Shown here: positions 1-9,383 of the stretch, one piece after another
Layout: every line of letters begins with the position of its first letter
Position numbering within the stretch: position 1 is the first letter of the stretch
From: an uncultured Ruminococcus sp.
GTDB taxonomy: Bacteria; Bacillota; Clostridia; Oscillospirales; Ruminococcaceae
Direction: 5' to 3'
Assembly: GCA_900540005.1 (NCBI GenBank)
Contig: UQEM01000002.1
Location: 1 to 47,802, forward strand
Length of the DNA: 47,802 bases
The notes under the pieces: generated by a model
Databases searched by the model: none
Told to the model about the DNA's origin: nothing
Seen by the model: only the letters and a program-made list of their open reading frames with translations
Made by a program: the position numbers and the translations under genes

Positions 1-1305
<1,305 letters not shown>

Positions 1306-1323
1306 TCAGTTGCGAACGGGATA

Positions 1324-4300
1324 TCAGTCCTCGTCAGAGGGATCGCCGAGATCAAAGCTGTCGAAAAGATCGCTGTCGCCGTCATCGCTGCCGAGATCGA
1401 GGTCATCGTCAAATGAGAACGCCTCTTCGCCGTCAGCGAGACCGAGATCGTCATCTTCGTCTCCTTCGGAACCGAATCCTGCGTCACCCAGATCGCTGTC
1501 GGTATAGTTGGTCGTGTCCGTGGTCTGCTCATCATCGAAGGAATCCTGCGTAACGATGCGGTCATCATCATCGAAATTCTGCTTGAGGTCAATTTCATTC
1601 TGATTCTCGTCAAGAACGCGAACGTCAAGACAAAGTGACTGCATTTCCTTGATAAGAACCTTGAAGGACTCAGGAATGCCCGGAGTAGGAACATTCTGAC
1701 CCTTGACGATAGCTTCATAGGTGTTTACTCTTCCGATAGTATCGTCAGACTTGACTGTGAGGATCTCCTGAAGAGTATATGCTGCACCGTAAGCCTCAAG
1801 TGCCCAAACTTCCATTTCTCCGAAACGCTGTCCGCCGAACTGAGCCTTACCGCCGAGCGGCTGCTGAGTTACGAGAGCGTACGGGCCAACGGAACGTGCA
1901 TGGATCTTATCGTCAACGAGGTGGTGGAGCTTGAGGTAGTACATATATCCAACGGTTACGCGGTTATCGAACTTTTCACCTGTACGTCCATCGTAAAGGG
2001 TGAACTTACAGTCGTCCTTGAATTCAAGAGCGGCAGGATTGATGACCTTATCCATTGTATTAAGCTCGAACATATCGTCCTTGTGCTCCTTAGCGTACTC
2101 ATTAGCCTCGCGGAAGCACTCACGGATATCTTCTTCGTGTGCGCCGTCGAATACAGGGGTCATGATGTGCCAGCCGAGAGCCTTACAAGCCATGCCGAGG
2201 TGAACTTCAAGCACCTGTCCGATGTTCATTCGCGAAGGAACGCCGAGGGGGTTGAGCACGATATCGAGCGGAGTTCCGTCAGGAAGGAACGGCATATCCT
2301 CCTCGGGAAGGATCCTCGAAACGACACCCTTATTACCGTGACGACCTGCCATCTTATCGCCGACCGTGATCTTACGCTTCTGTGCAATGTAGCAGATAAC
2401 GCGCATATTTACGCCTGCCGAAAGCTCATCGCAGTTTTCACGGGTGAATACCTTTACATCAACGATAACGCCCGAAGCTCCGTGCGGAACTTTAAGTGAG
2501 TTATCGCGGACTTCTCTTGCCTTTTCGCCGAAAATAGCGCGGAGAAGTCTCTCTTCCGCCGTAAGCTCGGTCTCGCCCTTGGGAGTAACCTTACCTACGA
2601 GGATATCGCCCGAGTTGACCTCGGAACCGATCCTTATGATACCGCTTTCATCGAGGTTTGCAAGAGCCTCCTCGCCGACATTCGGGATATCTCTTGTGAT
2701 CTCCTCCGGGCCGAGCTTGGTGTCGCGGCATTCTATTTCATATTCTTCAATGTGTACTGAGGTAAATACGTCCTCACGAACGAGACGCTCGTTAAGGAGA
2801 ACAGCGTCCTCGTAGTTATAACCTTCCCATGTCATGAAGCCGATGAGAGCGTTCTTACCGAGTGAGATCTCACCCTCGGAAGTAGCAGGGCCGTCAGCCA
2901 GAACCTGACCCTTCTTGACTTCCTCGCCAACCTTGACGATAGGTCTCTGGTTTACGCAGGTACCCTGATTGGAGCGCTTGTATTTAATGAGGTCATACTT
3001 GTGCTCTATGCCAACGAGGTCGCGGAGAATTATCTTATCAGCGTCAACGTATGTTATAGTTCCGTTGAACTTGGAAACAACGCATACGCCCGAGTCAACT
3101 GCCGCCTTATACTCCATACCTGTTCCGACGAACGGACGCTCGGTCTTGAGGAGCGGAACTGCCTGACGCTGCATATTAGAGCCCATGAGAGCACGGTTAG
3201 CGTCATCGTTTTCGAGGAACGGGATCATCGAAGTAGCGACGGAAACAACCATCTTAGGCGAAACGTCCATGAAATCTACCTTTTCTCGCTCGCACTCGAG
3301 AATGAGGTCGCGGTGACGTGCGTTAACTCTCGGACGCGCAAGCTTGCCGTCCTCCGTAAGAGGCTCATTCGCCTGAGCAACAACGTAGTTGTCCTCAACG
3401 TCAGCGGTCATGTAGACAACTTCATTGGTAACTATGCCTGTCTCCTTGTCTACCTTGCGGTAGGGAGCTTCAATAAAGCCGTATTCGTTTATTCTTGCGA
3501 AAGTAGCAAGGTAAGAGATAAGTCCGATATTCGGACCTTCAGGAGTCTCGATAGGACACATTCTGCCGTAGTGGCTGTAGTGAACGTCACGAACCTCGAA
3601 TCCGGCACGGTCACGGGAAAGACCTCCGGGGCCGAGGGCGGAAAGACGTCTCTTATGTGTAAGTTCGGCAAGAGGGTTGTTCTGATCCATGAACTGTGAG
3701 AGCGGTGAGGAGCAGAAGAATTCCTTCATAGCCGAAGAAATAGGTCTTATATTAATGAGTGCCTGAGGAGTGAGGGTGTTGATATCCTGAGTCTGGATAT
3801 TCATTCTCTCACGGATACCTCTTTCCATACGGGCATAGCCGATACGGAACTGGTTCTGGAGAAGCTCGCCGACAGAACGGATACGTCTGTTGCCGAGGTG
3901 GTCGATGTCGTCAACTGTGCCGACACCCTCGCAGAGGTTGATGAAGTAGCTGATCGTAGCAAAGATATCGTCAACGATGATGTGCTTGGGAACAAGCTCG
4001 TCAGCGCGCTTCTTTACATTTTCCTCAAGCTCGTCAGCGTCTGCGGAAGTCTCAAGGATCTCACGGAGTACCTTGAAGGAAACCTTCTCGTTGATACCGT
4101 ACTTTTCAGCATCAAAGTCAACATATCCCGAGATATCGACCATGCAGTTGCCGATGATCTTGGCTGTTCTCTCAACCATGCGGATAGCAGTCTCGCCGCG
4201 CTCGTTGGTGTAGTACTCCTTGGCTTCAACATTTACGAAAGCGTACTCAACGCCTGCCTGCTCGATCTCGCAAGCCTTGTCGTATGAAACTGTCTCGCCT

Positions 4301-5223
4301 GCTTCAGCCATGATCTCGCCTGTAAGAGGATTGATAACGGGCTGGTCAAGAATGTGACCTGCAAGACGTGAAGCAATGCCGAGCTTCTTATTATACTTGT
4401 ATCTTCCGAAGCGGCAGAGATCGTATCTCTTTGCATCGAAAAAGAGGTTGTTGAGGTGAGTTACAGCGCTCTCGACCGTAGGAGGCTCGCCCGGACGGAG
4501 CTTTTTGTAAACGTCGATAAGAGCTTCCTCGCGGTTCTTGGTCTGATCCTTCTGGAGAATGGTCTGTTTGAGGCGCTCGTCCTCGCCGAACATCTCGTAG
4601 ATCTCCTCATCAGAGCCAACGCCGAGTGCTCTGATAAATGTGGTTATCGGTATCTTTCTGTTCTTGTCGATACGGACATAAACGACATCGTTTGAGTCCA
4701 TTTCGTACTCAAGCCATGCGCCGCGGTTAGGGATAACGGTGGTATTGAAAAGATCCTTACCTGTCTTATCCTTTTCAAATGCGTAGTAAACGCCCGGCGA
4801 ACGAACGAGCTGTGAAACGATAACACGCTCGGCGCCGTTGATAACGAAAGTTCCGCTTTCTGTCATGAGCGGGAAGTCGCCCATGTAGATCTCGCTCTCG
4901 CTTACCGCGCCTGTTTCCTTGTTTGCAAGTGTAGCGGTAGCTCTCATGGCTACCTGATAAGTAGCACCTCTCGACTTACATTCTGCGAGCGAATATTTGG
5001 GGGTATCATCAAAACGATAGTCCTTAAAGTTGAGGACAAGATTTCCGTTATAATCGGTAATGGCAGTCATATCGCGGAAAACTTCGCGGAGTCCTTCTTC
5101 TCTGAACCACTGATAAGAGTTCTTCTGAACCTCGATGAGATTCGGCATTTCGAGGGGCTCGGTAATCTTACCGAAGCTCATTCTGATGTTTTTTCCCAAC
5201 TGCTTAGGTGTTACATTCACCAT
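1324..5223 (-). CDS. rpoB: DNA-directed RNA polymerase subunit beta
   Basis: The second catalytic subunit of RNA polymerase, 1299 residues. The rifampicin-binding cluster is at residues 505-535 ([17 protein letters not shown] then [14 protein letters not shown]). The residues corresponding to E. coli D516, H526 and S531 are present as D513, H523 and S528, so a rifampicin-sensitive enzyme is inferred. The downstream blocks [34 protein letters not shown] and [20 protein letters not shown] are intact. The last 83 residues (1327-1575) are an extra tail with about 35 Asp/Glu and one Arg. The ATG follows an AAGGAGG sequence. No rplJ-rplL precedes it: the upstream neighbour is the divergently read cca, and rpoB has its own consensus promoter with a leader of about 178 nt. 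Confidence 0.99.
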   Translation of the reverse strand: MVNVTPKQLGKNIRMSFGKITEPLEMPNLIEVQKNSYQWFREEGLREVFRDMTAITDYNGNLVLNFKDYRFDDTPKYSLAECKSRGATYQVAMRATATLANKETGAVSESEIYMGDFPLMTESGTFVINGAERVIVSQLVRSPGVYYAFEKDKTGKDLFNTTVIPNRGAWLEYEMDSNDVVYVRIDKNRKIPITTFIRALGVGSDEEIYEMFGEDERLKQTILQKDQTKNREEALIDVYKKLRPGEPPTVESAVTHLNNLFFDAKRYDLCRFGRYKYNKKLGIASRLAGHILDQPVINPLTGEIMAEAGETVSYDKACEIEQAGVEYAFVNVEAKEYYTNERGETAIRMVERTAKIIGNCMVDISGYVDFDAEKYGINEKVSFKVLREILETSADADELEENVKKRADELVPKHIIVDDIFATISYFINLCEGVGTVDDIDHLGNRRIRSVGELLQNQFRIGYARMERGIRERMNIQTQDINTLTPQALINIRPISSAMKEFFCSSPLSQFMDQNNPLAELTHKRRLSALGPGGLSRDRAGFEVRDVHYSHYGRMCPIETPEGPNIGLISYLATFARINEYGFIEAPYRKVDKETGIVTNEVVYMTADVEDNYVVAQANEPLTEDGKLARPRVNARHRDLILECEREKVDFMDVSPKMVVSVATSMIPFLENDDANRALMGSNMQRQAVPLLKTERPFVGTGMEYKAAVDSGVCVVSKFNGTITYVDADKIILRDLVGIEHKYDLIKYKRSNQGTCVNQRPIVKVGEEVKKGQVLADGPATSEGEISLGKNALIGFMTWEGYNYEDAVLLNERLVREDVFTSVHIEEYEIECRDTKLGPEEITRDIPNVGEEALANLDESGIIRIGSEVNSGDILVGKVTPKGETELTAEERLLRAIFGEKAREVRDNSLKVPHGASGVIVDVKVFTRENCDELSAGVNMRVICYIAQKRKITVGDKMAGRHGNKGVVSRILPEEDMPFLPDGTPLDIVLNPLGVPSRMNIGQVLEVHLGMACKALGWHIMTPVFDGAHEEDIRECFREANEYAKEHKDDMFELNTMDKVINPAALEFKDDCKFTLYDGRTGEKFDNRVTVGYMYYLKLHHLVDDKIHARSVGPYALVTQQPLGGKAQFGGQRFGEMEVWALEAYGAAYTLQEILTVKSDDTIGRVNTYEAIVKGQNVPTPGIPESFKVLIKEMQSLCLDVRVLDENQNEIDLKQNFDDDDRIVTQDSFDDEQTTDTTNYTDSDLGDAGFGSEGDEDDDLGLADGEEAFSFDDDLDLGSDDGDSDLFDSFDLGDPSDED

Positions 5224-5310
5224 AGGCGGAACCTCCTTATTTTTACACGCCCCACGAAAAACCGCAGGACAGGATTTACGGATTTATGACGCACGCGGCA
5301 AAGCGGTGCG

Positions 5311-5392
5311 ATATGGAAATTTTCGGAAAACTATTGACAAGTCCGCTGTATTATGCTATAATATCTTGCAGAATAGCGATACTTTTCCATAT
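5311..5392. repeat. 9-bp inverted repeat flanking the cca promoter, inside the rpoB leader
   Basis: ATATGGAAA at 5311-5319 is exactly complementary to TTTCCATAT at 5384-5392. Both arms lie in the predicted rpoB leader RNA (start near 5400), where they could close a 64-nt loop. The cca transcript (start near 5369) contains only one arm. The two arms bracket the cca promoter at 5334-5362, so a DNA operator role is also possible. Confidence 0.4.
5334..5362 (+). promoter_or_regulatory. Consensus sigma-A promoter for cca-pflA
   Basis: TTGACA (5334-5339), a 17-bp spacer, and TATAAT (5357-5362). Transcription should start near 5369 and run into a leader of about 170 nt before the cca ATG. It faces the rpoB promoter head-on: each transcript runs through the other's promoter. 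Confidence 0.85.
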
Positions 5393-5406
5393 TGATACAT
5401 TATATT

Positions 5407-5435
5407 ATTATAGTACGATTTATGGTCGGTGTCAA
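5407..5435 (-). promoter_or_regulatory. Consensus sigma-A promoter for rpoB-rpoC
   Basis: On the minus strand TTGACA (5435-5430), a 17-bp spacer and TATAAT (5412-5407). The start site is predicted near 5400, giving an rpoB leader of about 178 nt that passes through the opposing cca promoter. The first roughly 30 nt of the two leaders are complementary. Confidence 0.85.
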
Positions 5436-5458
5436 GAGGTTTTGGAAAGGTTTATCAA

Positions 5459-5500
5459 ATGCGCCGAATTTTCAATCGAATATCGGCGCTTTTTTATTGA
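5459..5500 (+). CDS. Possible 13-codon leader peptide overlapping the cca leader terminator
   Basis: ATG at 5459 reads MRRIFNRISALFY and stops at TGA 5498-5500. An AAAGG sequence lies 8 bases upstream. The reading frame covers the entire terminator hairpin at 5461-5495, so a translating ribosome would prevent it forming. That layout suits attenuation, but a frame this short can arise by chance, and the peptide is not obviously enriched for one amino acid beyond three Arg codons. Treat as speculative. Confidence 0.25.
   Translation: MRRIFNRISALFY
5461..5495 (+). terminator. Intrinsic terminator in the cca leader (attenuator candidate)
   Basis: GCGCCGA (5461-5467) pairs with TCGGCGC (5483-5489) across a 15-base loop, followed by six T (5490-5495). 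It lies between the only visible plus-strand promoter (5334-5362) and the cca start at 5538. No plus-strand gene upstream needs it, so it is more likely an attenuator, or the end of a short RNA of about 125 nt. Confidence 0.7.
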
Positions 5501-5537
5501 GTTTTCAGGAGTTTTGTTTTGAGAGGACGCACGCCTT

Positions 5538-6863
5538 ATGTTTAAAGACGAAAATGCAGAAAAAATAATTGCCCGTCTCGGCGAAAAAGGCTTTGCGGCA
5601 TACTATGTTGGCGGCTGTGTCCGTGACGGGATCATGGAACGTGATATCCACGATATCGACATCGCCGCAGCCTCTCTCCCCGACGAGACAATGCAGGTTT
5701 TCAAGGGCGAAACCATTATCCCCACAGGGCTGAAACACGGAACGGTCACAGTCGTGCTCGGCGGCAGTCAGTACGAGATCACGACCTTCCGCGCAGACGG
5801 CAGATATTCCGACAACCGTCACCCCGAGAGCGTTGAATTTGTCGGCAGAATAGAAAGCGATCTCTCACGGCGCGATTTCACCATAAACGCCATGGCAATG
5901 GACATTTCGGGGAATATCATTGACCCATTCGGCGGAAAAGAAGATATTTCGCGAAAGCTGATACGCTGTGTCGGCGACCCGAAAAAGCGCTTTTCGGAGG
6001 ACGCTCTCCGTATCCTCAGAGCCATGCGGTTCGCATCTCAGCTCGGGTTCGGCATCGAGGAAAACACCGCCGCCGCTATGCTGGAACTTCGTGGCGGTCT
6101 TGCAAATATATCCGCCGAGCGCATACGGGAAGAACTTGATAAGCTTCTCTGCGGTGAAAACTGCGCCGACGTACTGCTGAGGTTCAAGGACATCATCGGG
6201 CAGATCATTCCTGAATTCAAGCGTTGTTTCGGCTTTCAGCAGCACTCGCGCTACCACAAATATGACGTATATGAGCATATAGTCCGCGCCGTTGAGGCTG
6301 CTCCGCGTGAAAGCCTCGTACTGCGCAGGACGATGTTTTTCCACGATATCGCCAAGCCGCTGGTATTCGCTCAGGACGAAAACGGCGAAGGTCACTTCAA
6401 GGGTCACGCTCAGCTTGGTGCAGAAATGACCGAGAAGATCATGGAGCGCCTGCGTTACGACAAAAAGACGATCAAACTCACCTGTGCGCTTATCGACCGC
6501 CACAGCGACACTATTTCGACCGAAAAGCAGATAAGACGACTCGCCGCAAAGCTCGGAAATGACGCGTTTTTTCTGCTTATGGAGGTAAAAAAGGCGGATA
6601 ATCTCGCAAAAAACGAATTTACCTTTGCCGAAAATGCAAGCTTTGACCAATATGCCGACAGACTTCGCGAACTTATCGCAGAGGAAAGTTGTTTCAGCCT
6701 GCGTCAGCTTGCGGTAAACGGCAGAGATCTCATGCAGCTCGGCATTTACGGTCAGCAGATCGGCAAAATACTAAATACTCTGCTCGGTCTTGTCATAGAC
6801 GGAGAACTCCGGAATGACAGGGAAAAGCTTATGGAAAGAGCAGCCAAGGAGGCAGAATTATGA
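5538..6863 (+). CDS. cca: CCA tRNA nucleotidyltransferase
   Basis: Adds or repairs the 3' CCA end of tRNAs using CTP and ATP; 441 residues, class II nucleotidyltransferase. The polymerase head shows YYVGGCVRD at residues 23-30 and the metal-binding D39/D41 pair in HDIDIA, then RRDFTINAMA and a PFGG loop. A middle segment has the RILRAMRFASQLGF helix and IRSEEL-like IREELDKLL. An HD-like domain follows (MFFHDIAKP, then ALIDRHSD), as in many Gram-positive CCA enzymes. The start is the first in-frame ATG with a GAGAGGA sequence about 12 bases upstream, which is longer than usual spacing. pflA overlaps its stop by 4 bases. Its transcription must pass the leader terminator at 5461-5495. Confidence 0.96.
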   Translation: MFKDENAEKIIARLGEKGFAAYYVGGCVRDGIMERDIHDIDIAAASLPDETMQVFKGETIIPTGLKHGTVTVVLGGSQYEITTFRADGRYSDNRHPESVEFVGRIESDLSRRDFTINAMAMDISGNIIDPFGGKEDISRKLIRCVGDPKKRFSEDALRILRAMRFASQLGFGIEENTAAAMLELRGGLANISAERIREELDKLLCGENCADVLLRFKDIIGQIIPEFKRCFGFQQHSRYHKYDVYEHIVRAVEAAPRESLVLRRTMFFHDIAKPLVFAQDENGEGHFKGHAQLGAEMTEKIMERLRYDKKTIKLTCALIDRHSDTISTEKQIRRLAAKLGNDAFFLLMEVKKADNLAKNEFTFAENASFDQYADRLRELIAEESCFSLRQLAVNGRDLMQLGIYGQQIGKILNTLLGLVIDGELRNDREKLMERAAKEAEL

Positions 6864-7615
6864 TTACAGGCAGAATACATTCAACAGAAAGTTTCGGTAC
6901 GGTCGACGGCCCGGGAGTGCGCTTTGTGGTGTTCTTTCAAGGCTGTCCGCTCAGGTGCAAGTACTGCCACAACCCCGACACATGGGAGTTCGGTATCGGC
7001 ACAGAACGCACCGTGGACGATATATTGCACGAATACGACTCATACAAGGAGTTCCTGAAATCGGGCGGGATCACAGCTACGGGCGGCGAACCGCTTGCTC
7101 AGCCCGAGTTCCTCAAGGAGCTTTTCAAAGCTGCTAAGGAAAAGGGAATACACACCTGTCTTGACACTTCGGCAGGAGTCTACAACCCCGACAGTCACGA
7201 AAAAATCGACGAAGCGCTCAAATACACCGACCTCGTTATGCTCGATATCAAGCACATCGACAGCGCCGCTCACAAGGAACTTACAGGTATCGGAAACGAG
7301 CGTGTTCTCGCATTCGCACAGCACCTCTGCGACCTCGGTATCCCGATGTGGGTGCGCCATGTAGTAGTTCCCGGAATCACGGACGATGAGAACGAGCTTT
7401 TCTCACTCGGAAAAAAACTCGCTGAATATAAAAATCTCAAGGCTCTTGATATCCTTCCATATCATGACATGGCAAAGCCAAAGTACGAAAATCTCGGTAT
7501 CCCCTACCCGCTCGGAGATACTCCTCCGCTTACAAAGCAGGAGGCTATCCGTGCAAAGGAGATAGTTATACGCGGCATAAAGGAAGGACTGAAGAACGAA
7601 TCGGCAAACAGTTGA
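6860..7615 (+). CDS. pflA: Pyruvate formate-lyase-activating enzyme (radical SAM)
   Basis: A radical SAM protein that installs the glycyl radical on pyruvate formate-lyase under anaerobic conditions; 251 residues, the usual size. The [4Fe-4S]-binding CxxxCxxC motif is C29, C33, C36 (GCPLRCKYCHNPDTW). It is preceded by the family signature STESFGTVDGPGVRFVVF and followed by the TATGGEPLAQPEF SAM-binding strand. ATG overlaps the cca stop (ATGA), and an AAGGAGG sequence sits inside the end of cca, so translation is probably coupled. No pflB lies in this window, so the partner must be encoded elsewhere. Another glycyl-radical activase specificity is possible but less likely given the close match to PflA. 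Confidence 0.93.
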   Translation: MITGRIHSTESFGTVDGPGVRFVVFFQGCPLRCKYCHNPDTWEFGIGTERTVDDILHEYDSYKEFLKSGGITATGGEPLAQPEFLKELFKAAKEKGIHTCLDTSAGVYNPDSHEKIDEALKYTDLVMLDIKHIDSAAHKELTGIGNERVLAFAQHLCDLGIPMWVRHVVVPGITDDENELFSLGKKLAEYKNLKALDILPYHDMAKPKYENLGIPYPLGDTPPLTKQEAIRAKEIVIRGIKEGLKNESANS

Positions 7616-7640
7616 CACAAGACGAAAGATAATGTATAAA
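7612..7640 (+). promoter_or_regulatory. Upstream promoter (P1) of rpsF-ssb-rpsR
   Basis: TTGACA (7612-7617), a 17-bp spacer and TATAAA (7635-7640). The -35 hexamer overlaps the pflA stop codon (TGA 7613-7615). It lies 96 bp upstream of a second, stronger promoter. Confidence 0.7.
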
Positions 7641-7707
7641 AGCACGGTTTCGTGCCAAAATACAGATCCGGGTGTACAGGTATGCGGATTTTCAGCAAAA
7701 TTCACAC

Positions 7708-7736
7708 TTGACAAGCTGTCGGTGTTGTGTTATAAT
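7708..7736 (+). promoter_or_regulatory. Main promoter (P2) of rpsF-ssb-rpsR
   Basis: TTGACA (7708-7713), a 17-bp spacer and TATAAT (7731-7736), a perfect consensus. The start near 7743 gives a leader of about 74 nt before rpsF. Confidence 0.9.
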
Positions 7737-7742
7737 AATACG

Positions 7743-7793
7743 GTATCGTGTTGAGCGATACTATTATCCTTGCCCGCAGAAAGTTGTCGGGCA
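7743..7793 (+). promoter_or_regulatory. Two-hairpin rpsF leader, possible S6:S18 autoregulatory site
   Basis: GTATCG (7743-7748) pairs with CGATAC (7756-7761), then TGCCCG (7771-7776) pairs with CGGGCA (7788-7793) over an 11-base loop, ending just before the GGAGGAGG ribosome site. The S6:S18 complex is known to bind a CCG-containing stem in rpsF leaders of many bacteria. This leader has the right place and a CCCG stem, but I could not match it to the consensus, so the assignment is tentative. Confidence 0.4.
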
Positions 7794-7816
7794 TGATCCA
7801 GGAGGAGGTGTGCATA

Positions 7817-8113
7817 ATGGCAAAGGTATCCGCTAAGTATGAAGTAATGGCTGTTTTCAGCCTCAAGAACGGTGAAGAGCCCATGAAGGAGCTCGTTCAG
7901 AAGTTCAAGGAGAGAATCGAGCGTCACGCCGAAGCTGTTGAAGTCAACGAGGATTGGGGAAAGCGTAAGCTTGCTTATCCTATCAACGACGAGACAGAGG
8001 GTTACTACGTGATCTATACTTTCAGCTCACAGCCCGATTACCCCGCTGAGCTTTCAAGACGTTTCAACATCACTGACGGCGTTCTTCGTTCGCTCGTAAC
8101 AGTTATCGACTAA
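7817..8113 (+). CDS. rpsF: 30S ribosomal protein S6
   Basis: Small-subunit protein that binds the 16S central domain together with S18; 98 residues. It begins MAKVSAKYEVMAVFSLKNGE and has the typical EDWGKRKLAYPINDETEGYYVIY block and RRFNITDGVLRSLV end. I chose ATG 7817 because it follows the GGAGGAGG site closely and matches the family length; the frame is open further upstream (to 7748), but that would add 23 residues with no homology. First gene of the rpsF-ssb-rpsR operon. Confidence 0.97.
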   Translation: MAKVSAKYEVMAVFSLKNGEEPMKELVQKFKERIERHAEAVEVNEDWGKRKLAYPINDETEGYYVIYTFSSQPDYPAELSRRFNITDGVLRSLVTVID

Positions 8114-8144
8114 TCTGCTTCATTATTTAAAGGAGAGTGTCACG

Positions 8145-8651
8145 ATGAATAAAGTTATTTTGGTCGGCAGACTTACAGCAGACCCCGAGCTGAGACAGAC
8201 TCCCAGCGGAGTTTCCTCATGCAGATTTACCGTTGCGGTAGACAGAAGATTTGCTGATAAGAATACAGGCGAGAGACAGGCTGATTTTATCAGCTGCACC
8301 GCTTGGAGACAGACTGCCGAGTTTGTATCACGTTATTTCAGTAAGGGTAGACTTATTGCTGTCGAGGGTTCGCTCCGCAACAATAACTATCAGGACAGAA
8401 ATCACCCCGATGTTACCCACTACACCATGGACGTGCAGGTTGATAACGTTGAGTTTGTGGGCGGCAAGGGCGACAGCGGAAACGCAGGCGGCGGTTATCA
8501 GAATAACAACGGCTACAGCGCTCCACAGAATAATTACAATAACAACAATTATCAGGCTTCTCCGCAGCAGGCAGCAAATAATGACAGTATGTCCTACGGC
8601 AATCTGAGTGATTTTGAAGAGATCCTCAGCGACGGAGACGTTCCGTTCTAA
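8145..8651 (+). CDS. ssb: Single-stranded DNA-binding protein
   Basis: Binds single-stranded DNA in replication, repair and recombination as a tetramer; 168 residues. The OB fold covers about residues 1-105 (MNKVILVGRLTADPELRQTP, then ADFISCTAWRQTAEFVSRYF and KGRLIAVEGSL). A low-complexity Gly/Asn/Gln-rich linker follows, and the acidic tip ends DGDVPF, the peptide that recruits partner proteins. It lies between rpsF and rpsR as in most Firmicutes. ATG follows an AAAGGAG site. Confidence 0.97.
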   Translation: MNKVILVGRLTADPELRQTPSGVSSCRFTVAVDRRFADKNTGERQADFISCTAWRQTAEFVSRYFSKGRLIAVEGSLRNNNYQDRNHPDVTHYTMDVQVDNVEFVGGKGDSGNAGGGYQNNNGYSAPQNNYNNNNYQASPQQAANNDSMSYGNLSDFEEILSDGDVPF

Positions 8652-8693
8652 ACGTCAGAATTACTTTATATTTAAAGAACAGGAGGAATTGTC

Positions 8694-8936
8694 ATGGAAA
8701 AGGAAAGAAATTCCCGTCCCTCGAAGAAGCCCCGCAAGAAGGTTTGTATGTTCTGCGCTGACAGAATCGAGAGAATTGATTATAAGGACATCGCTAAGCT
8801 CAGAAAGTGCATGACTGAGAGAGCTAAGATCCTTCCCAGACGTGTAACAGGTACTTGCGCTTTCCATCAGCGCGAACTTACTGTTGCTATCAAGAGAGCA
8901 AGACACATCGCTCTGCTCCCTTATGTAAGCGACTGA
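8694..8936 (+). CDS. rpsR: 30S ribosomal protein S18 (cysteine-containing form)
   Basis: Small-subunit protein that pairs with S6; 80 residues, with the conserved [27 protein letters not shown] signature. It carries CMFC near residues 18-21 and a third cysteine in TGTCAFH, which is the zinc-binding (C-plus) type of S18. ATG follows AGGAGG with good spacing. Last gene of its operon; a strong terminator follows 14 bases later. Confidence 0.97.
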   Translation: MEKERNSRPSKKPRKKVCMFCADRIERIDYKDIAKLRKCMTERAKILPRRVTGTCAFHQRELTVAIKRARHIALLPYVSD

Positions 8937-8950
8937 TAAACGATAAATTA

Positions 8951-8975
8951 AGGGAGACATTTCTGTCTCCCTTTT
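8951..8975 (+). terminator. Terminator of rpsF-ssb-rpsR
   Basis: AGGGAGACA (8951-8959) pairs with TGTCTCCCT (8964-8972) over a 4-base loop, followed by TTT. Confidence 0.85.
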
Positions 8976-9010
8976 ATCATTCGATCGGCAAAGCCGCTAT
9001 GTAGCTAAGC

Positions 9011-9049
9011 CGGCGAAACATTATACGGCATCAGATAAAGTTTCCGCCG
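9011..9049. repeat. Imperfect inverted repeat between rpsR and the DUF378 gene
   Basis: CGGCGAAAC (9011-9019) and GTTTCCGCCG (9040-9049) pair with one bulged base. It lies just past the 3' end of the minus-strand DUF378 gene. No T-run follows on that strand, so a terminator role is doubtful. Confidence 0.3.
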
Positions 9050-9058
9050 ACTCATGGG

Positions 9059-9277
9059 TTATCGGTTTGAGGTATCGTATGCGAGCTCTTCGTTCTTTCG
9101 GAAAAGAAGCGATATGCACCACACCGCAGAAATCGCCACGAGAATGTAGATAGTTCTGCTGAGGACGCTGTCTGCGCCGCCAAACAGCCACGCAACCAAG
9201 TCAAACTCGAATATACCGACCAAACCCCAGTTTACTCCTCCGATTATCAGAAGAATAAGAGCTATTTTGTCCCACAT
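9059..9277 (-). CDS. DUF378 family small membrane protein
   Basis: 72 residues with two transmembrane helices (IALILLIIGGVNWGLVGIF and a second around TIYILVAISAVWCISLLF) and the family motif GGVNWGLVG followed by FDLVAWLFG. It resembles Bacillus YuzA. Function unknown. I chose ATG 9277 (MWDKIAL). A GTG at 9289 in the same frame is itself part of the GAGGTG ribosome site and is unlikely to be the start. It stands alone on the minus strand. Confidence 0.85.
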   Translation of the reverse strand: MWDKIALILLIIGGVNWGLVGIFEFDLVAWLFGGADSVLSRTIYILVAISAVWCISLLFRKNEELAYDTSNR

Positions 9278-9352
9278 ATTGAGAAACACCTCTTTATTCG
9301 GGATTTTTTAGGACGCCGCTGTGTGCGTCTGAATGTATTATTGCTTGATTTT

Positions 9353-9380
9353 ATTATATTATTCATTTTTTCGGGAGCAA
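9353..9380 (-). promoter_or_regulatory. Weak candidate promoter for the DUF378 gene
   Basis: On the minus strand TTGCTC (9380-9375), a 16-bp spacer and TATAAT (9358-9353). The -10 is perfect but the -35 is poor. Confidence 0.35.
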
Positions 9381-9383
9381 ATT

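Noticed and set aside
3001..3699. Long plus-strand frames opposite rpoB, and similar ones opposite ileS, mutL, mutS and tkt genes
   Set aside because: They are antisense shadows of highly conserved genes, without ribosome sites or recognisable products.
5286..5522. 78-codon plus-strand frame in the rpoB-cca gap
   Set aside because: It starts upstream of the plus-strand promoter's predicted transcription start, has no ribosome site and spans the terminator. Not a plausible gene.
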